A DNA stretch of 64,000 nt from Xylocopa sonorina. Taxonomy: Eukaryota > Arthropoda > Insecta > Hymenoptera > Apidae. Each line of letters starts with the position of its first letter. Position 1 is the stretch's first letter. Below, piece after piece: positions 40,910-52,489 of this stretch. The stretch covers positions 713,680 to 777,679 of the forward strand of contig NW_027490245.1 in assembly GCF_050948175.1 (NCBI RefSeq). Reading direction: 5' to 3'. The notes beneath the pieces are model-generated. The model was not told the origin of the DNA. It made no database searches and saw only the letters and a program-made list of their open reading frames with translations. The position numbers and the translations under genes were made by a program.

Positions 40910-41497
40910 TGTCACGTCCGGCGAAACTATTTTCCGTTGCTCCGGAAGCTTTACGACACGAGTCTATTTTTCCGTAATTCAGTCCGCGGGAACGCGTTAA
41001 GACCGGGTCCGACAATTTCTGCTGACGCGACACTAGCGAAAGCACTCGCGATAATAAGGGAATGACCCTACCTTTCGATGACTTCTCTCTCGATTTGTAC
41101 GTAGAAACGGCGTGGAGGATCGTTCGCTGGGATCGTAGCAGATTTCGTTCTGTTGGCTGCTACGGAAATCTCGATCAGTAGCCAGCGAAGAGGAGGACGG
41201 CGGTCGGAATTCAGCGATGATGCTGAATGTGGCAGAATCGGCTTGATGCGTCGTGGTATCTGGATCGGAAGCGTCGACGGTCGCTTCGGAAAGCGGCGTC
41301 TGGGCTGGTGCGTAGGCAGGTCGCTGGTATACGAGGACTCTCGTAACGCCCTCCAAATATTCACGCACAAGTGATCGTATGAAAATCTTCCTACTTGCAC
41401 GTCGCGTTCTTCGCAAACCGGAAGCACGATTCATTCACCAGGTTTTTCTGTACTTTCGACTAAGATCTGAAGGATAGGCGGCGGTCTCAACGTCACA
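40910..41497 (-). mobile_element. Larger, distantly related switch-point element (588 bp, LTR-like)
   Basis: A GC-rich, CpG-rich non-satellite segment. On the minus strand it runs from TGTGACGTTGAGACC to GCCGGACGTGACA, matching the terminal pattern of the 361-bp elements (TGTGACGT...GGACGTGACA). Inside, ATCGAAAGGTAGGG (minus strand, 41066-41079) occupies a position comparable to ATCGAAAGGTAAGT of copy 1, with the GT about 160 versus 138 bp from the end. The rest is too diverged to align by eye. Left flank is plus satellite; right flank is unique sequence, so only one side touches the array. There is no recognisable primer-binding site, polypurine tract or target duplication. A long minus-strand frame (41068-41427) ends at this donor-like site; I do not recognise the protein. 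Confidence 0.42.
41066..41076 (-). promoter_or_regulatory. Splice-donor-like site in the larger element
   Basis: The minus strand reads GAAAG|GTAGGG, weaker than the GTAAGT of the shorter copies. It is preceded, as in copy 1, by codons for Ile-Glu-Arg and followed at once by an in-frame stop if unspliced. Confidence 0.25.
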
Positions 41498-41820
41498 AAG
41501 CCGATTTCTATACTCCTTCAATTTGATGAAGAGCAACCCCAGTTGTATGGAAGAACCCGTGGGAGAATTCGTAGTTAAATGTAATGTTAAAAGTAGAACT
41601 AGTATTGTTAACACTTGATAGAATTAATGGATGTGGAAATAGTAGACTTGGTAAAAGAACTTGTACTTGGATATAGTAAAAGTAAAAATAATATATATTC
41701 TAGGTTTAAAGTATACAAGAAGTGGAATTATTCTAAGACTAAGGCTAAGTTAAAATGGAAATAGAAATACGATGCCTGAACCCTACATTGAGGTGGCTAA
41801 CGATATAGAACTAGAGGTTT
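41498..41820. other. Unique AT-rich sequence, nothing recognised
   Basis: Non-satellite sequence next to the larger element. It is AT-rich, with runs such as AAAAGTAAAAATAATATATATTC around 41680. No open frame of note, RNA gene or repeat unit is visible. It could be the internal remnant of a retroelement or single-copy genomic DNA caught at the switch. Confidence 0.6.
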
Positions 41821-42110
41821 CGACACCTCGGTAGGAGATCTCGAGTCAGAGTGTGTGCACTGGAGACGCGTCTCTGACCTCCTCGGTTCGCGGGGCGCTA
41901 CGGTCGCGGACGCTCGTGGTAGGGAGATTGCGGTCCCGCGAGTGGGGGACTCGCGTCTCGAGGCGGAAAGCGCGCGGTCTAGCGAGTGGGGACTCGCGGC
42001 TCGTGGTGGGGCTAGCGGCGCATGCCGCTGCCCGGACGCATCTTACTTACTGTAACTTAGATCTAGGAATTCTTATATATGCGTCATGATATGGTATGTA
42101 TGTCCTAGCT
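41821..42110. other. GC-rich unique sequence with paired G-loop hairpins
   Basis: GC-rich, with two related hairpins: 41938-41954 (GCGAGT, loop GGGGG, ACTCGC) and 41982-41997 (same arms, loop GGGG). Between them lies TCTCGAGGCGG. A third small stem, GAGGT/ACCTC, is seen around 41813-41828. Overlapping short plus-strand frames at 41853-42089 are Arg-rich with no family likeness and are probably chance products of GC content. Confidence 0.55.
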
Positions 42111-42404
42111 TAGAAGTAATATATAGGTTCTAGCAGATCCGGTTCCCGGAATTGGAAAAGACCCCATTCAGGTGATGGGCTGCGGCTACGTCTTCCTGCA
42201 GGACGAATCCTCGGTGCGAGGGAGATAGGGCTGCCCGTCCTTGGTACGAGCGAGGCAGGTATACTCCGCGGTGCGAGTGAGGCAGAGGAACTCGGTGTGA
42301 GTGAGCGCGTGCAGGTATGCGCGCACGAATACTTCCAGTTGCTGGTACTGCAGGCGAGCTTGGCTGGTTGCATGCGTCCAGAGGTTGATGCTGGGGGGTG
42401 CGAG
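42111..42404. other. Unique GC-rich sequence with a degenerate short repeat
   Basis: A motif like CTCGGTGCGAGTGAG occurs four times, starting near 42210, 42240, 42267 and 42291, with spacing shrinking 30, 27, 24. On the minus strand these multiples of three keep a frame (42110-42373, 87 residues), giving repeated Ser-Leu-x-Pro-Arg. I do not recognise a protein and there is no other support for coding. Satellite resumes at about 42405 inside the TAGGAAAT part of a monomer. Confidence 0.5.
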
Positions 42405-42959
42405 GAGGTTCTTTTCTAGGAAATTACGTTCCCAGATATCTCTGTATCGAAGCTATAGAGTACTAATGCCCCTTAAAACGCCATATCGCATCTCATTTCT
42501 TTGTTTCATGATAAGATATAATATCCATTGCGAAGTGTCACTTATATCTCGCATACACTTCATATTAATGTAAATGCGACACTCCCTTTTTATATGAAAT
42601 AGCATTTGCAGATGTCTACGAATAGAAGCAATAGAGTTCTGACGCTTCCTAAAACGCGATATCGCATCTCATTTCAATGTTTCATGACAAGATATAATAT
42701 TCATTGCGAAGTGTCATGTATACCTCGTATTCACTTCAAAGGAATGTAAATGCGACACTTCCTTGCTAGGAAGTAGCGTTTCCGCATAACTACGTATCGT
42801 AGCAATAGAGTTCTAATGCTTCTTAAGACGAGATATCGTATCTCATTTCTATGTTTCATGATAAGTTAAAATATCCATTGTGAAGTGTTATGTATACCTT
42901 GTATTCGCTTCAAAAGAATGTAAGTGCGACGCTTCCTTGTTGTTAAATAGCGCTTGCAG

Positions 42960-43118
42960 ATGTCTACGTATCGTAGCAATAGATTTCTAATCCTTTTTAA
43001 ATCGCGATATCGCATCCCATTTCTATGTTTCATGATAAGATGTCTACGTATCGTAGCAATATATTTCTAATGCTTTTTAAATCGCGATATCGCATGTCAT
43101 TTCTATGTTTTATGATAA
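42960..43118 (-). repeat. Truncated monomer making an ~80-bp tandem pair
   Basis: One monomer jumps from CATGATAAGAT straight to GTCTACGTATCG at about 43041, deleting roughly half a unit. The segment GTCTACG...GATAAGA is therefore repeated in tandem as two ~80-bp pieces. AGAT is shared at the two joined points, suggesting microhomology. Confidence 0.75.
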
Positions 43119-43846
43119 GATATAATATTCGTTGTGGAGTGATATGTATAACTCGTATTCACTTCAAAAGAATGTAAATGCGACACTTCTTGCTAGGAAA
43201 TAGCGTTTGCAGATGTCTACTTATCGTAGCCATGGAGCTCTAATGCTTCTCAAAACGCGAAATCGCATCACATTTCTATGTTTAATGATAAAATATAATA
43301 TTCATCGCGAAGTGTCACCTATACCTCGTTCTCACTTTAGATGAATGTAAATGCAGCACTTCCTTGCTAGGAAATAGCGTTTGCAGATGTCTAAGTATTG
43401 TAGCAATAGGGTTCTAATGCTCCTTGAAACGCGATAGCGCGTCTAATTTCTATGTTTCATGATAGGATATAATATTCATTGCGAAATGTCACTTATACCT
43501 CGCATACACTTCAAACGAATGTAAATGCGACATTTCCTTGCTAGGAAATAGCGTTTGCGGATGTCTATATATCGATGCAATAGAGTTCTTATGAGTCTCA
43601 AACCGCGATGTCGCATCTCATTTCTATGTTTCATGATAGGATATAATATTCATTGCGAAGTGTCATGTACCCCTCGTATTCACTTCAAAAGAATGTAAAT
43701 GCGACACTTCCTTGCTAGGGAATAGCGTTTGCAGATGTCTACGTATCGTAGCAATAGAGTTCTAATGCTTCTTAAAAAGCGATATAGCATCTCATTTCTA
43801 TGTTTCATGATAAGATATAATATTCATTGTGGAGTGTTATGTATTC

Positions 43847-44055
43847 CTCGACTACCCTTCAAATGAATGTAATGCTTCTTAAAACGTGATATGGCATCTC
43901 ATTCCTATGTTTCATGATAGGACATAATATTCATTGCGATGTGTCGTGTATACCTCGCATACACTTCAAATGAACGTAAATGCGACACTTCCTTGCTAGG
44001 AAACACTTTCCTACTAGGAAATAGCGATTGCAGATGTCTACGTATCGCAGCAATC
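43847..44055 (-). repeat. Deleted/duplicated monomer, copy 1
   Basis: AATGAATGTAATGCTTC at about 43870 joins the GAATGTAAATGC and TCTAATGCTTC parts of the monomer, removing most of a unit. About 130 bp downstream a short extra piece (ACACTTTCCTACT) is inserted in the TAGGAAA region. The same compound structure recurs at 45191-45395, offset 1344 bp, which is not a whole number of monomers. Confidence 0.8.
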
Positions 44056-44149
44056 GACTTCTAATGCTTCTTAAAAACGCGATATCGCATCTCACTTCTA
44101 TGTTTCAAGATAAGATATAATATTCATTGCGAAGTGTCATGTATACCTA

Positions 44150-45000
44150 GTATTCACTTCAAAAGAATGTAAGTGCGACACTTCCATGCTAGGAAATAGC
44201 GTTTGCAGATGTCTCCGCATCGAGGCCATAGAGTTCTAATGCTTCTTAAAACGCGATATCGCATCTCTCTTCTATTTTTCATGATAAGATATAACATTCA
44301 TTGCGAAGTGTCATGTATACCTTGTATTCACTTTAAGAGAATGTAAGCGCGACGCTTCCATGCTAGGAAATAGCGTTTGCAGATGACTCCGCATCGAGGC
44401 CATAGAGATCTAATGCTCCTTAAAACGCGATATCGTATCTCTCTTCTATGTTTCAAGATAAGATATAATATTCATTGCGAAGTGTAATGTATACCTCGTA
44501 TTCAATTCAAGAGAATGTAAGTGCGACACTTCTATGCAAGGAAATAGCGTTTGCAGATGTCTCCGCATCGAGGCCATAGAGTTCTAATGCTTCTTAAAAC
44601 GCGATATCGCATCTCTCTTCTATTTTTCATGATAAGATATAATATTCATTGCGAAGTGTCATGTATACCTTGTATTCACTTTAAGAGAATGTAAGCGCGA
44701 CGCTTCCATGCTAGGAAATAGCGTTTGCAGATGACTCCGCATCGAGGCCATAGAGTTCTAATGCTCCTTAAAACGCGATATCGTATCTCTCTTCTATGTT
44801 TCAAGATAAGATATAATATTCATTGCGAAGTGTAATGTATACCTCGTATTCAATTCCAGAGAATGTAAGTGCGACACTTCTATGCTAGGAAATAGCGTTT
44901 GCAGATGTCTCCGCATCGAGGCCATAGAGTTCGAATGCTTCTTAAAACGCGATATCGCATCTCTCTTCTATTTTTCATGATAAGATATAATATTCATTGC
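44150..45000 (-). repeat. Dimeric higher-order repeat, 348 bp, ~2.5 copies
   Basis: Two alternating monomer types repeat with a 348-bp period: GTCTCCGCATCGAGGCC occurs at 44211, 44559 and 44907, alternating with the GATGACTCCGCATCG type. The dimers are almost identical to one another. Confidence 0.88.
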
Positions 45001-45190
45001 CAAGTGTCATGTATACCTCCTATTCACTACAAACGAATGTAAATGCGAATCTTCCTTGCTAGGAAATAGCGTTTGCAGATGTATACGTATCGTAACAATG
45101 GAGTTCTAATGCTACTTAAATCGCGATTTCGCATCTCACTTCCATGTTTCGCGATAAGATATAATGTTCATTGTGGAGTGTTATGTATAC

Positions 45191-45395
45191 CTCGACTACC
45201 CTTCAAATGAATGTAATGCTTCTTAAAACGTGATATGGCATCTCATTCCTATGTTTCATGATAGGACATAATATTCATTGCGATGTGTCGTGTATACCTC
45301 GCATACACTTCAAATGAACGTAAATGCGACACTTCCTTGCTAGGAAACACTTTCCTACTGGGAAATAGCGATTGCAGATGTCTACGTATCGCAGC
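45191..45395 (-). repeat. Deleted/duplicated monomer, copy 2
   Basis: Repeats the compound deletion and insertion of 43847-44055, with one visible difference (CCTACTGGG for CCTACTAGG). The two copies bracket the dimeric array. Confidence 0.8.
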
Positions 45396-46016
45396 AATCG
45401 ACTTCTAATGCTTCTTAAAACGCGATATCGCATCTCTCTTCTATTTTTCATGATAAGATATAACATTCATTGCGAAGTGTCATGTATACCTTGTATTCAC
45501 TTCAAAAGAATGTAAATGCAACACTTCCTTGGTAGGAAGTAGCGCTTGCAGATGTCTACGTATCGAAGCAATAGAGTTTTAACGCTTCTTAGAACGCGAT
45601 ATCACATCTCATTTCTATATTTCACGATAAGATATAATATTCATTGCTATGTGTCATGTATACCTCGTATTCACTTCAAAGAATGTAAATGCGACTATTC
45701 CTTCCTATTAAATAGCGTTTGCAGATGTCTCCGTATCGAAACAGCAGAGTTCTAATGCTTCTTAAATCCCGATATCGCATTTCATTTCTATGTTTCGTGA
45801 TAGCGTATAATATTCATTGTGAAGTGTCATGTATACCTCGTATTCACTTCAAATGGATGTAAATGCGACACTTCCATCCTAGGAAATAGCGTCTGCAGAT
45901 GTCTACGTATCGAAGCAATAGAGTTCTAATGCTTCTTAAAACGGGATATCGCATCGCATTTCCGTGTTTCATGATAAGATATTATATTCATTGTGGAGAG
46001 TTATTTATACCTCGTA

Positions 46017-47560
46017 TTCACATCACAAGAATGTAAAACCGGCACTTCTTTCCTAGTAAGTAGCGCTTGCAGATGTCTACGTATCGAGGCAGTAGTGTTC
46101 TGATGCTTCTCTAAACGCGATATCGCAACTCATTCCTATGTTTCATGATAAGATATAATATTGATTCCGATGTTTTATGTATATCTCGTATTCACTTCAA
46201 AAGAATGTAAATGCGAAACTTCCATGCTAGGAAATAGCGTTTGCAGATGTCTACGTATCGTAGCAAAAGAGTTCTAATGCTTCTTAAAACGCCATATCGC
46301 ATCTCACTTCTATGTTTCATGATAAGATATAATGTTCATTGCGAAGTGTCATGTGTACCTCGATTTCACTTCACAAGAATGTAAATGCGACACTTCCACG
46401 CAAGGAAATAGCGTTTGCAGATGTCTACGTATCGTAGTAATAGATTTCTAGTGCTTCTTAAAACGCGATATCGCATCTCACTTCTATGATTCATGATGGG
46501 ATATAATATTCATTGCGGAGCGTCATGTATACCTCGTATACACTTCAAAAGAATGTAAATGCGAAACTTCCATGCTAGGAAATAGCGTTTACAGATGTCT
46601 ACGTATCGTAGCGATAGAGTTCTAATGCTTCTTAAAACGCGAAATCGGATCACACTTCTATGTTTCATGATAAGTTATAATATTCATTGCGAAGTGTCAT
46701 GTATACCTCGTACTCACATCACAAGAATGTAAAACCGGCACTTCTTTCCTAGTAAGTAGCGCTTGCAGATGTCTACGTATCGAGGCAGTAGTGTTCTGAT
46801 GCTTCTCTAAACGCGATATCGCAACTCATTCCTATGTTTCATGATAAGATATAATATTGATTCCGATGTTTTATGTATATCTCGTATTCACTTCAAAAGA
46901 ATGTAAATGCGAAACTTCCATGCTAGGAAATAGCGTTTGCAGATGTCTAGGTATCGTAGCAAAAGAGTTCTAATGCTTCTTAAAACGCCATATCGCATCT
47001 CACTTCTATGTTTCATGATAAGATATAATGTTCATTGCGAAGTGTCATGTGTACCTCGATTTCACTTCACAAGAATGTAAATGCGACACTTCCACGCAAG
47101 GAAATAGCGTTTGCAGATGTCTACGTATCGTAGTAATAGATTTCTAGTGCTTCCTAAAACGCGATATCGCATCTCACTTCTATGTTTCATGATGAGATAT
47201 AATATTGATTGCGGACCGTCATGTATACCTCGTATACACTTCAAAAGAATGTAAGTGCGAAACTTCCATGCTAGGAAATAGCGTTTACAGATGTCTACGT
47301 ATCGTAGCGATAGAGTTCTAATGCTTCTTATAACGCGAAATCGCATCTCACTTCTATGTTTCTTGATAAGATATAATATTCATTGCGAAGTGTCATGTAT
47401 ACCTCGTACTCACATCACAAGAATGTAAAACCGGCACTTCTTTCCTAGGAAGTAGCGCTTGCAGATGTCTACGTATCGAAGCAACAGTGTTCTGATGCTT
47501 CTCAAAACGCTATATCCCAACTCGTTCCTATGTTTCATGATAAGATATAATATTTATTGC
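46017..47560 (-). repeat. Tetrameric higher-order repeat, 696 bp, two copies plus a partial third
   Basis: The marker AAAACCGGCACTTCTTTCC recurs with GGCACTTC at 46041, 46737 and 47433, 696 bp (4 monomers) apart. Other private variants, such as CATTGCGGA[G/C]CGTC (46515 and 47211), keep the same spacing. Confidence 0.88.
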
Positions 47561-48230
47561 GAAGTGTCATGTATACCTCGTATTCACTTCAAAAGAATGT
47601 AAATGCGAGACTTCCATGCTAGGAAATAGCGTTTGCAGATGTCAACGTATCGTAGCAATAGAGTTCTAATGCTTCTTAAAACGAGATGTCGCATTTCATT
47701 TCTTTGTTACGTAATAAGATATAATATTCGTTGTGGAGTGTTCTGTGTACCTCGTATTCACTTCATAAGGATGTAAGTGCGACACTTCCTTGCTAGAAAA
47801 TATTGTTTGCAGATGTCTACGTATCGTAGCAATAGAGTTCTAGTGCTTCTTAAATCACGATATCGAATCTCATTTCTATGTTTCGTGATAAGATATAATA
47901 TTCATTGCGAAGTGTCATGTATACCACGGTTTCACTTCAAAAGAATGTAAATGCCAAACTTCCATGATAGGAAATAGCGTTTTCAGATGTCTACGTATCG
48001 TAGCAATAGAGTTCGAATGCTTCTTAAAACGCCATATCGCATCTCACTTCTATGTTTCATGATAAGATATAATATTCATTGCGAAGTGTCATGTACATCT
48101 TGTTTTCACTTTAAAAGAATGTAAATGCGAAACTTCCATGCTAGGAAATAGCGCTTACAGATGTCTACGTATCGTAGCGATAGAGTTCTAATGCTTCTTA
48201 AAACGCGATATCGCAACTCATTCCTATGTT

Positions 48231-48550
48231 TCATGATAAGATATAATATTGATTCCGATGTTTCATGTATATCTCGTATTCACTTCAAAAGAATGTAAAT
48301 GCGAAACTTCCATGCTAGGAAATAGCGTCTGCAGATGTCTACGCATCGTAGCAATAGAGTTCTAATGCTTCTCAAAACGCGATATCGCAACTCATTCCTA
48401 TGTTTCATGATAAGATATAATATTCATTGCGAAGTGTCATGCATATCTCGTATTCACTTCAAAAGAATGTAAATGCGAAACTTCCATGCTAGGAAATAGC
48501 GTTTGCAGTTGTCAACGTATCGTAGCAATAGAGGTCTAATGCTTCTCAAA
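48231..48550 (-). repeat. Higher-order copy F1 (20-monomer spacing)
   Basis: Near-identical to 51711-52030 at an offset of exactly 3480 bp. Shared variants are GATTCCGATGTTTCATG, CTACGCATCG and CAGTTGTCAACG. Similar GATTCCGATG monomers also lie near 46150, 46860 and 49820. Confidence 0.75.
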
Positions 48551-51500
48551 ACGCGATATCGCAACTCATTCCTATGTTTCATGATAAGATATAATATTCA
48601 TTGGGAATTGTCATGTATACCTCGATTTCACTTCACAAGAATGTAAATGCGACACTTCCATGCTAGGAAATAGAGTTTGCAGATGTCTACGTATCGTAGC
48701 AATAGAGTTCTAATGCTTCTTAGAACGCGATATCGCATCTTACTCCTATGTTTCATGATAAGATATAATATTCGTTGCGAAGTGTCATGTACACCTCGAT
48801 TTCACTACACAAGAATGTAAATGCGACACTTCCACGCTAGGAAATAGCGTTTGCAGATGTCTACGTATCGTAGCAATAGAGTTCTAGTGCTTCTTAAAAC
48901 GCGATATCGCATCTCACATCTATGATTCATGATAAGATATAATATTCGTTGCGAAGTGTCATGTATACCTCGATTTCACTACACAAGAATGTAAATGCGA
49001 CACTTCCACGCTAGGAAATAGCGTTTGCAGATGTCTACGTATCGTAGCAATAGAGTTCTAGTGCTACTTAAAACGCGATATCGCATCTAACATCTGTGTT
49101 TCATGATAAGATATAATATTCATTGCGAAGCGTCATGTATACCTCGTATTCACTTCAAAATAATGTAAATGCAAAGCTTCCGTGCTGGGATATAGCGTTT
49201 GCAGATGTCTACGTACCGTAGCGATAGAGCTCTAATGCTTCTTAAAATGCCACATCGCATCTCACTTCTATTTTTCATGATAAGATATAATATTCATTGA
49301 GAAGTGTCATGTGTACCTCGATTTCACTTCACAAGAATGTAAATGCGACACATCCATGCTAGGAAATAACGTTTGAAGATATGTACGTATAGTAGCAATA
49401 GAGTTCTAATGCTTCTTAGAACGCGATATCGCATCTTACTCCTATGTTTCATGATAAGATATAATATTCGTTGCGAAGTGTCATGTATACCTCGACTTCA
49501 CTTCACAAGAATGTAAATGCGACACTTCCATGCTAGGAAATAGCGTTTGCAGATGTCTACGTATCGTAGTAATAGATTTCTAGTGCTTCTTAAAACGCGA
49601 TATCGCATCTCACATCTATGATTCATGATGAGATATAATATTCATTGCGAAGCGTCATGTATACCTCGTATTCACTTCAAAAGAATGTAAATGCGAAACT
49701 TCCATGCTAGGAAATAGCGTTTACAGATGTCTACGTATCGTAGCGATAGTGTTCTAATGCTTCTTAAAACGCGATATCGCAACTCATTCCTATGTTTCAT
49801 GATAAGATATAATATTGATTCCGATGTTTCATGTATATCTCGTATTCAGTTCAAAAGAATGTAAATGCGAAACTTCCATGCTAGGAAATAGCGTTTGCAG
49901 ATGTCAACGTATCGTAGCAATAGAGGTCTAATGCTTCTCAAAACGCGATATCGCATCTCACTTCTATGCTTCGTGATAGGATATTATATTTATTGCGAAG
50001 CGTCATGTATACCTCGTATTCACTTCAAAAGAATGTAAATGCGAAACTTCCATGCTAGGAAATAGCGTTTACAGATGTCTACGTATCGTAGCAATAGATT
50101 TCTAATGCTTCTTAAAACGAGAAGTCGTATTTCATTTCTATGTTTCGTAATAAGATATAATATTCATTGTCGAATGTTATGTATACCTCGAGTTCACTTC
50201 AAACGAATGTAAATACGACACTTCCATGCCAGGAAATAGCATTTGCAGACGTCTACGTATCGTAGCAATAGAGTTCTAGTGCTTTTTAAAACGCGATATC
50301 GCATCTCACATCTATGTTTCATGATAAGGTATAATATTCATTGCGAAGCGTCATGTATACCTCGCATTCACTTCAAAAGAATGTAAATGCTAAACTTCCA
50401 TGATAGGAAATAGCGTTTCCAGATGTCTACGTATCGTAGCAATAGAGTTCTAATGCTTCTTAAAACGCGATATCGCATCTCACTTCTATGTTTCATTATA
50501 AGATATGATATTCATTGCGAAGTGTCATGTATATCTCGTATTCACTTCAAAAGAATGTAAATGCGACACTTTCTTGCTAGGAAATATTGTTTGCAGATGT
50601 CTACGTATCGTAGCAATAGAGCTCTAATGCTTCTCCAAACGCGATATCGCAACTCTTTCCTATGTTTCATGATAAGATATAATATTGATTCAGATGTTTT
50701 ATGTATATCTCGTATTCACTTCAAAAGAATGTAAATGCGACACTTCCATGCTAGGAAATAGCGTTTGCAGATGTCTACGGGTCGTAGCAATAGTGTTCTA
50801 ATGCTTCTTAGATCGCGATATCGCATCTCACTTCTATGTTTCATGATATAATATAATATTTATTGCGATGTGTCATGTATACCTCGATTTCACTTCACAA
50901 GAATGTAAATGCGACACTTCCTTGCAAGGAAATATTGTTTGCAGATGTCTACGTATCCTAGCAATAGAGTTCTAATGCTTCTTAAAACGAGAAGTGGTAT
51001 TTCATTTCTATGTTTCGTAATAAGATATAATATTCATTGTGGAGTGTTATGTATACCACGTATTCACTTCAAAAGAATGTAAATGCGACACTTCCATGCT
51101 AGGAAATAGCGTTTGCAGATGTCTACGTATCGGAGCAATTGAGTGCTAATGCTACTTAAAACGAGATGTCGCATTTCATTTCTATGTTACGTGATATGAT
51201 ATAATATTCATTGCGAAGTGTCATGCATACCTCGAATTCACTTCACAAGAATGTAAATGCGACACTTCCTTGCTAGGAAATATTGTTGGCAGAGATCTAC
51301 GTATATTAGCAATAGAGTTCTAATGCTTCTCAAAACGCGATATAGCACCTCATTCCTATGTTTCATGATAAGATATAATATTCAATGTGGATTGTTATGT
51401 ATACCTCGTATTCACTTCGAAGGAACATAAATGCGGCACCTTCATGCTAGGAAATATCGTTTGCAGGTGTCTACTTATCGTAGCAATAGAGTTCTAATGC

Positions 51501-51710
51501 TTCTTAAAACGCGATATCGCATCTCATTTCTATGTTTCATGATAAGATATAATATTCATTGCGAAGTGTCATGTGTACCTCGTATTAACTTCAAAAGAAT
51601 GTAATTGCGACACATCCTTGCTAGGAAGTAGCGTTTGCAGATGTCTACGTATCGAAGCAATAGGGTTCTAATGCTTCTTAAAACGCGATATCGCAACTCA
51701 TTCCTCTGTT

Positions 51711-52030
51711 TCATGATAAGATATAATATTGATTCCGATGTTTCATGTATATCTCGTATTCACTTCAAAAGAATGTAAATGCGAAACTTCCATGCTAGGA
51801 AATAGCGTTTGTAGATGTCTACGCATCGTAGCAATAGAGTTCTAATGCTTCTCAAAACGCGATATCGCAACTCATTCCTATGTTTCATGATAAGATATAA
51901 TATTCATTGCGAAGTGTCATGCATATCTCGTATTCACTTCAAAAGAATGTAAATGCGAAACTTCCATGCTAGGAAATAGCGTTTGCAGTTGTCAACGTAT
52001 CGTAGCAATAGAGGTCTAATGCTTCTTAAA
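51711..52030 (-). repeat. Higher-order copy F2 (20-monomer spacing)
   Basis: Partner of 48231-48550. Confidence 0.75.
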
Positions 52031-52489
52031 ACGCGATATCGCATCTGATTTCTATGTTACATGATAAGATATAATATTCATTGCGAAGTGTCATGTATAC
52101 CTCGTATTCACTTCAAAAGAATGTAAATGCGACTATTGCTTGCTAGGAAATAGCGTTTGCAGATGTCTACGTATCGTAGCAATAGCGTTGTAATGCTACT
52201 TATATCGCGATATCACATCTCATTTCTATGTTTCGTGATAAGATATAATGTTCTTTGCGAAGTGTCATGTATACCTCGTATTCACTTCAAAAGAATGTAA
52301 ATGCGAATCTTCCCTGCTAGGAAATAGCGTTTGCAGATGCCTACGTATCGTAGCAATAGAGTTCTAATGCTCCTTAGATCGCGATATCGCATCTCATTTC
52401 TATGTTTCGTGATAAGATATAATATTCATTCCGAAGTGTCATGCATTCCTCGTATTCACTTCAAAAGAATGTAAATGCGACTATTCCTT

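Noticed and set aside
41033..41434. Minus-strand frames of 133 and 119 residues in the larger element as a real protein
   Set aside because: Two overlapping frames in GC-rich DNA, with no recognisable domain and no match to retroelement gag, protease, reverse transcriptase or integrase motifs. Kept only as an observation about the donor-like site.
41498..41520. tRNA primer-binding site following the LTR-like end
   Set aside because: The bases after CGTCACA (AAGCCGATTTC) do not begin with the usual TGG and match no tRNA 3' end I can recognise.
41853..42089. Arg-rich plus-strand frames in the island
   Set aside because: Overlapping frames across hairpins in GC-rich DNA; low complexity, no support.
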